Positions 58,602 to 64,000 of a DNA stretch of 64,000 nucleotides are shown piece after piece. Both the position numbers and the translations under genes were made by a program. The stretch covers positions 1 to 64,000 of the forward strand of contig FQLW01000004.1 of NCBI GenBank assembly GCA_900120415.1, in the 5' to 3' direction. Every line of letters starts with the position of its first letter. The first letter of the stretch is position 1. The notes under the pieces were generated by a model. It was not told the DNA's origin. It searched no databases and worked only from the letters and a program-made list of their open reading frames with translations. Source of the stretch: Urmitella timonensis (GTDB taxonomy: Bacteria > Actinomycetota > Actinomycetes > Actinomycetales > Actinomycetaceae).

Positions 58602-59087
58602 TTACTTGAGGTCTTTACTGTCTTTGTCTGCGTCCTCTTCGTCGCTATCGGGTACGTGTACGTCCGTTACTTTGATATTAACTTCGGTAACTTCCAGACC
58701 AACCAGCCCCTCGATAGCAGAGAAAATAGCGTCCCGCACTTTATCGGCGACTTCGTGTACCGGGTAGGGGTATTCGACAATTAGTACTACGTCTAGGGCG
58801 GTTTGGGTTTGCCCGATTTCGACCGAGATTCCTTGAGTGATACTTTCGGAGGCTCCGACTTTCGAGCGCAGTGCTCCCAGCGCGCGGGCAGCGGAATTTC
58901 CTAGGTCGTAGACCCCTGGAATTTCTTTGATGGCTAGACCAGCTATTTTTGCCACTACTTGGTCGGCAACTGTGGTTAGTCCCTGTCCTTGATTCTCAGC
59001 TACGTTGTTTTCTGGAATCAGCTCTTTAGCTTCTTCGCTAGTGGGCACGATGGTGGTATTTTTCTTAGTCTTCTGCGTGTTAGCCAT
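58602..59087 (-). CDS. Asp23/Gls24 family envelope stress protein
   Basis: First gene of the six-gene minus-strand cluster. From ATG 59087 it has 161 residues; another ATG two codons upstream is nearly on top of the AAAGGA, so I prefer 59087. The core LTTVADQVVAKIAGLAIKEI, DVVLIVEYPYPVHEVADKVRD and GLEVTEVNIKVTDVHV is the Asp23 domain. The N-terminal 40 residues are hydrophilic and the tail is acidic (DSDEEDADKDSKD). In Staphylococcus, Asp23 is one of the most abundant membrane-associated proteins and is tied to cell-wall stress. Confidence 0.88.
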   Translation of the reverse strand: MANTQKTKKNTTIVPTSEEAKELIPENNVAENQGQGLTTVADQVVAKIAGLAIKEIPGVYDLGNSAARALGALRSKVGASESITQGISVEIGQTQTALDVVLIVEYPYPVHEVADKVRDAIFSAIEGLVGLEVTEVNIKVTDVHVPDSDEEDADKDSKDLK

Positions 59088-59252
59088 ACTCATTTCCTTT
59101 AACGTAACTGAATTATTGTGTTTTGTTTGGATATAAATGCTTCGCTCGCGTAGCTATGTCTCTATTTAGACCATAACGCTTATTAGTGAGCTGCGCGACT
59201 TTTCGGGTAGTTCAGATGCGCCCATTGCGGCTATTCTCGGTAGAATCAGCTC

Positions 59253-60224
59253 ATGTCTGTTGGGAAAGATGAAGAAGAAAAAGCTGCTGGCAGCTTTGAT
59301 GCTGCCGATATTAGCTCCGTAGGGGTGGGGGCGATTTCGCCGAGAATGAACGCTGAGGAAACTAAGGAAAGCTCCAGTGTTCTTAGCTCCCAGGGTGAAA
59401 AGCTAGATTCTGCCCGCGAAGATACTGATAGTAGCGGTGAGGAGGGCACGGACGATGGAGCTGTAAAGTTTCAGATTCCGCAAATCCTGCCTCTCGGGAT
59501 GGGGCACGAGGACGAGTCAACCGAGCAGCAGGATGCTGGGGAAGACGCTCAGCGAGTGTGGGGTAATCAGGCTGGTGGACGGGTAGATACGGAACATCTT
59601 TCAACTGTGGGAACCAATGCCTCTTTTGATGTTTCCAAGATTTCGGTAAAGAAAACGGATGCCCCGTCTAGTTCGCGTTCGCGCAGGGGTGTTTTCTATG
59701 TTTTGGGTGCGATATTAACGTTGCTAGTGGTGGGGTTTGCTGTTTACGCCAGTGGTATATTGCAGACTATTTTTACTGTTGTCGGAGCAGATTCTCCTAT
59801 CCAGGGGGCGAAATCCTATTATCAAGCGCTAATAGACAAGGATGCGCAATCTCTGTGTGCTCTTAGTTCTCCGGCTGCGCGTGGGGAACTGGTAGCGGCG
59901 ATTAACCAGTCGCAATCGGATAATGCTCAATCCCAGGGCGAGGTTAGCGTTAAGGAATGCGCTAAAGCTGCGAATACTGCCTTTGCCGGGGCGCAAGGGA
60001 AGTCCACTATTAAACTTTCTGATTTGGTTTTTTCTTTGGAGAAATCCGGTGATATTGACCAGGTGAAAGCGGTGTTAATCAAAGATAAGAAAGGTACTTC
60101 GCTGCAAATTATGGGGTGGCAAATGATTGATGGACGCTGGTTTTTGGCGGCTCAAGATTCCCAACAAAAGGTGGATATGCAGTACCGGAACTCTCAAGCT
60201 GGAGGGGCTAAAGGAGCTAAGTAG
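59253..60224 (+). CDS. Membrane-anchored protein of unknown function
   Basis: Protein of 323 residues. Residues 1-140 are acidic, Ser/Glu-rich and probably disordered in the cytoplasm. A basic SSRSRRG precedes one membrane helix (about 150-172). The outer domain (about 180-315) has a cystatin-like pattern, SPIQGAKSYYQALIDKDAQSLCALSS and MGWQMIDGRWFLAA, resembling DUF4878-type domains of secreted Gram-positive proteins. Function unknown. It diverges from the Asp23 cluster over 165 bp. Confidence 0.65.
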   Translation: MSVGKDEEEKAAGSFDAADISSVGVGAISPRMNAEETKESSSVLSSQGEKLDSAREDTDSSGEEGTDDGAVKFQIPQILPLGMGHEDESTEQQDAGEDAQRVWGNQAGGRVDTEHLSTVGTNASFDVSKISVKKTDAPSSSRSRRGVFYVLGAILTLLVVGFAVYASGILQTIFTVVGADSPIQGAKSYYQALIDKDAQSLCALSSPAARGELVAAINQSQSDNAQSQGEVSVKECAKAANTAFAGAQGKSTIKLSDLVFSLEKSGDIDQVKAVLIKDKKGTSLQIMGWQMIDGRWFLAAQDSQQKVDMQYRNSQAGGAKGAK

Positions 60225-60270
60225 TTTAGCGTTTAATCTGCCGTGGGATTACTCCGATTAATCCTGGGGG

Positions 60271-60798
60271 TTAATCCTCTGTAAATCGGTCGTCATAGTT
60301 GGGGTCGTCGAAGTCGTCTAGGGAGGGGGAGAGCTCTTCCCATTCTTCTTCGTGGTTTTCCCAATCCCCACTGGGGGAGAGCACTAATTCGGCTCGATGG
60401 TTACGGAAAGACTCTGGCGGAGCCATATAGACATAGGCTTTAACGTCTTGAGTGGGGCCTTCCCAGGTGCTTTCTTCATCGGGGAATACTTCTACTCGCA
60501 CGGTTTGGCGAATATACATGTTATCGGGGTTGCCCTCACCTAAGTAGCCCTCGTATTCGTCGAGTTCTTCTAGGGTTTCTTCAAATAGGCGCTGCTCAAT
60601 TAGTAGTATCTGTCCGTGGATTCCGGTGCCGCCGATAGAGCGGATGGCCATTGGATAGGACGCACCGATGTATAGGGAGGCTTCCCGTAGATATGCCGGG
60701 GCGAATTCGGTTACCGCGGCCTTCAGACTGGAGCCAAAGCCGCGAGAACCGAGTTTTAAGGTTCCGTAGACAAATAAAGGTAGGTATCGCGTGCTCAT
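60271..60798 (-). CDS. Gamma-glutamylcyclotransferase-like (AIG2/GGCT) protein
   Basis: Protein of 175 residues. LFVYGTLKLGSRGFG is the YGTL substrate loop, and LEELDEYEGYLGEGNPDNMYIRQ contains the conserved glutamate of the family. TGIHGQILLI is the central strand. The last 30 residues are very acidic. Members cleave gamma-glutamyl amines or act as uncharacterised cyclotransferases. The substrate here is unknown. It converges on the preceding membrane-protein gene and faces away from the heat-shock gene. Confidence 0.8.
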   Translation of the reverse strand: MSTRYLPLFVYGTLKLGSRGFGSSLKAAVTEFAPAYLREASLYIGASYPMAIRSIGGTGIHGQILLIEQRLFEETLEELDEYEGYLGEGNPDNMYIRQTVRVEVFPDEESTWEGPTQDVKAYVYMAPPESFRNHRAELVLSPSGDWENHEEEWEELSPSLDDFDDPNYDDRFTED

Positions 60799-61089
60799 GT
60801 CTTTATTTTCTCAGTAGCGCTGACTTTTAGGGCGTCTTTGGGGCGGCGTTTTTCTGTCTGGGGGAAGATAGCGGGGGTGGAAATCTGTTTTTGCTGTTCA
60901 TGGGCTGTTTTTGTTTTGTTAAAAATAGGAAAATGTTAGAAGTATAAAGTTGAGTCAATGCGGCTAAGGTTTTCGCTTCCAGAATAATTGTCTAGCACTT
61001 AAAAGGTAGGAGTGCCAGAATGGGAGTTGTGAAGCCGAGAAATACTCGGTAAATAGATTTCCCGCCTTGTGTGGGGGTAAGGAGTAATC

Positions 61090-61533
61090 ATGGTTCGCAG
61101 GTATGATCCATTCCGCCAGATGGAAGCAATTTTTGATGATGCTATGCGTCAAGGTCCCTCCCGGGCAGCCATGCCCCTAGATTTGTACCGAGATGGTGAG
61201 CAATTTATTGCCCTTTTCGATTTACCGGGGGTAGATCCGGCCAGTGTAGATATTGATATCGAAGACCGCACCCTCACTATTCGCGCCGAGCGGCTAGCGG
61301 TAGCGCCAGAGGGAGCGCAGTGGCTAAGCCACGAACGTCCTTTCGGTACTTTCGCCCGCCAGCTCACCTTGGGTAATGGGGTGGCTCTTGACCAAGTTGA
61401 AGCCGAGTATGTGGACGGGGTGCTCAAGCTGGTTATCCCGGTGGCAGAAGAAGCTAAACCGCGCAAAATTACAGTACAACGCGGCTCGCGGCAGATTGAG
61501 GGCGAGAGCCAAGTGGTAAATGACGCTAACTAG
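61090..61533 (+). CDS. Hsp20 / alpha-crystallin small heat-shock protein
   Basis: Holdase chaperone of 147 residues. The N-terminal MVRRYDPFRQMEAIFDDAMRQ is followed by the alpha-crystallin domain (about 35-128): LYRDGEQFIALFDLPGVDP, LTIRAERL and the C-terminal VDGVLKLVIPVAEE. AAGGAG precedes the ATG. The 290-bp gap upstream contains a half-site TTGAGT but not a full HAIR element (CTTGAGT-N7-ACTCAAG), so HspR control is not demonstrated. A TATAAA near 60940 could be the -10. A terminator follows. Confidence 0.93.
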   Translation: MVRRYDPFRQMEAIFDDAMRQGPSRAAMPLDLYRDGEQFIALFDLPGVDPASVDIDIEDRTLTIRAERLAVAPEGAQWLSHERPFGTFARQLTLGNGVALDQVEAEYVDGVLKLVIPVAEEAKPRKITVQRGSRQIEGESQVVNDAN

Positions 61534-61555
61534 CAGTATTAGCTAGCCGTTATGG

Positions 61556-61588
61556 GGGTGGGGACGTAGCCTGGCTACGTCCCCACCC
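61556..61588 (+). terminator. Terminator after hsp20
   Basis: GGGTGGGGACGTAGC (61556-61570) pairs perfectly with GCTACGTCCCCACCC (61574-61588) around CTG. Following T content is low. It may also stop the convergent minus-strand hydrolase gene. Confidence 0.7.
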
Positions 61589-61630
61589 TCGCTGTTTCAC
61601 ACGGGTTGCCTCGCCCCTAAGTGGTGGTAG

Positions 61631-62377
61631 TTAATTTGCTTTGCGGTTCATTTCAGCGCCTATTTGCGCCGTGAACTCTATGATTTGGCTGGCGACCGTA
61701 ACTGGGTCAAACACCTGCAATAGGTGACGGGAAGAATCTGCCCGTACCAGGCGGGCATCAATGGCACGAGCAAACGCTTTCAGACCTTTCCAGGTTTTTC
61801 CACCTTTGCGATGGGCGGCAGAAATAACCAATTGCGGAAGTTGGTCGTCAAGCAAATCTATCTCTTGCAAATCTTTCCATGCCATATAAAAGGAGGGTTG
61901 CTCGCGGGCTGCCCCCTGGTAAAGCCAGGTTAATAGTTTTTGTTCCAACTTTTGATAAAGGGGTCCGGCGCCCTCGTTATTGCCCTCAAAAGAGGGGTCT
62001 ATCTGGACGATTCCCACGGGTCGTATCCGGGAGGGACTGGAACTTTTGAGAATCTGCGCAGCCCAGACGCGCACCAACATCGCTCCATAGGAATGTCCAA
62101 CCAGTATGACTGGAAGGGGGTTAGAGAATGTGGCTCCAAGGTGAAGCGCAGTTTCTTCTCCGCCCTCGCGCATCTCGGTTACTAGACTTCTCCAACTTAC
62201 GTTCTCACTCTCACCGGGATTCAAAATAGTTGAGCGGGTAGAGCGGGCGCAATAAAATGCGCGACAAAGAATCGGAAAAGTCAGATTCCAAGATTGCATC
62301 GACCCTCCCAGCCCTGCCTCCAGCCAAATTAGGGGGGTGGGTTGAGCCGGGGCGCTAGTGCCAATCTGGATTTGCAT
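61631..62377 (-). CDS. Alpha/beta hydrolase
   Basis: Protein of 248 residues with the alpha/beta hydrolase fold. [13 protein letters not shown] is an oxyanion-loop strand, and [16 protein letters not shown] holds the nucleophile (GHSYG). The final histidine is likely in [11 protein letters not shown], as in lipase-like members. There is no signal peptide. The substrate is unknown. It is divergent from icd over about 115 bp and convergent with hsp20. Confidence 0.82.
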   Translation of the reverse strand: MQIQIGTSAPAQPTPLIWLEAGLGGSMQSWNLTFPILCRAFYCARSTRSTILNPGESENVSWRSLVTEMREGGEETALHLGATFSNPLPVILVGHSYGAMLVRVWAAQILKSSSPSRIRPVGIVQIDPSFEGNNEGAGPLYQKLEQKLLTWLYQGAAREQPSFYMAWKDLQEIDLLDDQLPQLVISAAHRKGGKTWKGLKAFARAIDARLVRADSSRHLLQVFDPVTVASQIIEFTAQIGAEMNRKAN

Positions 62378-62491
62378 ACAGCTAATTTAAATCATCACCT
62401 AATAACTGGCAGTTCCATATGTTACCAATTTATCTCGATGTCAAGTAAAGTTGATGTAAAGGACTTAAAACGAGATATTTTGGAGTTATTC

Positions 62492-63718
62492 ATGGCAAAG
62501 ATTAAAATAGCTGGTCCGGTTGTGGAACTTGACGGCGACGAAATGACCCGGATTATTTGGCAGAAAATCCGAAATGAACTACTCCTTCCGTACTTAGATA
62601 TGGATTTGCGCTATTACGATTTGAGCGTAGAAAACCGGGATGCCACCAGTGATCAGGTAACTATCGATGCCGCAAACGCGATTAAAGAACATGGGGTAGG
62701 GGTTAAATGTGCAACCATTACCCCCGATGAAGCCCGGGTAAAAGAGTTTGGGCTGCGGAAAATGTGGAAATCGCCGAACGGAACTATCCGCAACATTCTG
62801 GGTGGGGTAATCTTCCGAGAACCAATCATTATGGCTAATGTGCCGCGACTGGTTGGAGGCTGGACAAAACCTATCGTAGTTGCCCGCCACGCTTTCGGTG
62901 ACCAATATAAAGCCACCGATTTCAAGATCCCTGGTGCCGGCACCTTAACCATAACTTTCCAGCCTAAAGATGGCTCTCAGCCCATTGAACATACCGTGGT
63001 TGAATATCCTGACAGCGGTGGAGTGGCTCTGGGGATGTACAACTTTAACGAGTCAATCAAGGATTTTGCGCGCGCCTGTTTCCGCTATGGTCTGCTCCGT
63101 GGGTATCCAGTCTACCTGTCCACTAAAAACACTATTTTGAAAGCCTATGACGGACAGTTCAAAGATATCTTCGCCGACATTTACGCTACCGAGTTCCAGG
63201 CGCAATATGAAAAAGCCGGTCTGCACTATGAACACAGATTGATTGATGACATGGTGGCTTCTTCCCTTAAATGGGAAGGCGGATATATTTGGGCCTGTAA
63301 GAACTACGACGGTGATGTGCAATCCGATACCGTAGCGCAAGGATTTGGTTCCCTAGGGCTAATGACCTCGGTACTTATGACCCCCGATGGGCGCACTATG
63401 GAGGCCGAGGCTGCTCACGGAACCGTAACCCGCCACTATCGGCGCTTCCAGCAGGGAGAAAAGACCTCCACCAACCCGATTGCCTCAATCTACGCCTGGA
63501 CGCGCGGTTTGGCACATCGCGGAACCCTAGATAAGACCCCGGAAGTTACCCACTTCGCAAAGACGATAGAAGAAGTCGTAATCTCTACTGTCGAGGGCGG
63601 ACAAATGACCAAAGATTTAGCTTGCCTAATCGCGCCCGACCACCCCTGGCTAGATACCGATGCTTTCATGAATGTATTGCAAGAAAATCTGGAGCAGCGT
63701 TTAAGGCAAGAATCCTAA
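62492..63718 (+). CDS. icd: Isocitrate dehydrogenase [NADP+]
   Basis: NADP-dependent isocitrate dehydrogenase of 408 residues, the eukaryote-like homodimer type found in actinobacteria. [19 protein letters not shown] is the family start. [16 protein letters not shown], the serine-bearing [14 protein letters not shown] and [18 protein letters not shown] are in place. I use ATG 62492, with GGAG about seven bases upstream; the frame extends to 62342 but that part overlaps the divergent hydrolase gene. A strong terminator follows. Confidence 0.96.
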   Translation: MAKIKIAGPVVELDGDEMTRIIWQKIRNELLLPYLDMDLRYYDLSVENRDATSDQVTIDAANAIKEHGVGVKCATITPDEARVKEFGLRKMWKSPNGTIRNILGGVIFREPIIMANVPRLVGGWTKPIVVARHAFGDQYKATDFKIPGAGTLTITFQPKDGSQPIEHTVVEYPDSGGVALGMYNFNESIKDFARACFRYGLLRGYPVYLSTKNTILKAYDGQFKDIFADIYATEFQAQYEKAGLHYEHRLIDDMVASSLKWEGGYIWACKNYDGDVQSDTVAQGFGSLGLMTSVLMTPDGRTMEAEAAHGTVTRHYRRFQQGEKTSTNPIASIYAWTRGLAHRGTLDKTPEVTHFAKTIEEVVISTVEGGQMTKDLACLIAPDHPWLDTDAFMNVLQENLEQRLRQES

Positions 63719-63783
63719 ATACTAGCCGGAAAAGTGCTGATTTTTTGGCAGGAATACGCTAGGAAATCATTTCTTTCAACATC

Positions 63784-63826
63784 AAAAGCGGGGCGGACGC
63801 AAAAATAAAGCGTCCGCCCCGCTTTT
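63784..63826 (+). terminator. Terminator after icd
   Basis: AAAAGCGGGGCGGACGC (63784-63800) pairs over 17 bp with GCGTCCGCCCCGCTTTT (63810-63826), followed by T. A textbook rho-independent terminator. Confidence 0.9.
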
Positions 63827-63872
63827 TCACTGGTTGCTTGGCGGAAATAGGCTAGTATTGATTAATGAACTA

Positions 63873-63904
63873 AGAGTTCAAGAGAAGCTCAAGATTTGAA
63901 CTCT
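63873..63904. promoter_or_regulatory. Inverted repeat before the last gene
   Basis: AGAGTTCAA (63873-63881) and TTGAACTCT (63896-63904) form a 9-bp dyad with a 14-bp centre, ending 18 bp before a GTG start. It could be an operator. TAGTAT at 63854-63859 is a candidate -10 just before it. Confidence 0.4.
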
Positions 63905-63921
63905 GGCAAGGAGGGGAAATA

Positions 63922-64000
63922 GTGGCAAAGAATCCGCAGGCAGATACCCAAAGATATCTGTTTGTAATGCCGCCGATGCCGCACAGTTCTCCACTGGTTA
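63922..64000 (+). CDS. Partial gene at window edge, product unknown
   Basis: GTG 63922 with a strong AAGGAGG about seven bases upstream opens a frame running off the window. The 26 visible residues begin MAKNPQADTQRYLFVMPPM. Too little is seen to name it. The dyad just upstream suggests it is regulated. Confidence 0.55.
   Translation, partial: MAKNPQADTQRYLFVMPPMPHSSPLV

Noticed and set aside
60935-61000. HAIR-type HspR operator upstream of hsp20
   Set aside because: Only a TTGAGT half-site is present; the second half ACTCAAG is missing at the right spacing.

Overview
The window reads as a chromosomal segment of a mid-GC (about half G+C by eye) Gram-positive actinobacterium. The gene neighbourhoods leuCD-murA-plsC-gpsA-ddl, rplU-rpmA-obg-nadD-rsfS-gpmB, sucCD-DUF6350-purH, rpmE-prfA-prmC-tsaC-wecA-atp-DUF2550-nucS, and an Asp23/AmaP/DUF6286 cluster are typical of Actinomycetota. 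Moderate GC plus an LAXTG-type sorting signal suggests an Actinomycetaceae relative (Varibaculum/Actinotignum/Mobiluncus type). That placement is inference, because there is no rRNA in the window.

Layout. 0.4-10.2 kb: a glycosyltransferase, an IclR regulator divergent from leuCD, then a cell-envelope run (murA, acyltransferase, gpsA, ddl, an orphan ATP-grasp enzyme) and tRNA-His. 10.5-17.4 kb: ribosomal proteins L21 and L27, Obg, NadD, a large low-complexity membrane-anchored protein, RsfS and a phosphoglycerate-mutase-like phosphatase. 17.8-26.0 kb: tRNA-Ala, then a type I-E CRISPR-Cas locus with a 24-repeat array. 26.1-26.7 kb: two unrecognised small genes. 27-35.5 kb: sucCD, a DUF6350 membrane protein, purH, and an RNase H/prolyl aminopeptidase fusion. 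35.6-42.7 kb: an L,D-transpeptidase, rpmE, prfA-prmC, a tiny sortase substrate, tsaC, a WecA-like transferase and an AtpI-like protein. 42.8-49.7 kb: the complete eight-subunit F-type ATP synthase operon. 49.7-64 kb: DUF2550, nucS, nagA, hydrolases, a solitary adenine methyltransferase, the Asp23 envelope-stress cluster on the minus strand, a small heat-shock protein and icd.

The main anomaly is in the CRISPR locus. The Cas3 gene stops after helicase motif III, the large Cascade subunit gene (cse1/cas8e) is absent, and cse2 begins out of frame across the end of cas3. This looks like one internal deletion. Interference should be lost, while adaptation (Cas1-Cas2), crRNA processing (Cas6e) and a very regular array (23 spacers of exactly 33 bp) are kept.

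A second signal runs across the whole window: the heptamer GAGGACG occurs at least 42 times (20 plus, 22 minus by my reading) against roughly 8 expected. It appears in all six reading phases and in intergenic DNA, so it looks like a DNA-level motif (Chi-like, uptake-like or methylation-related) rather than a codon effect.
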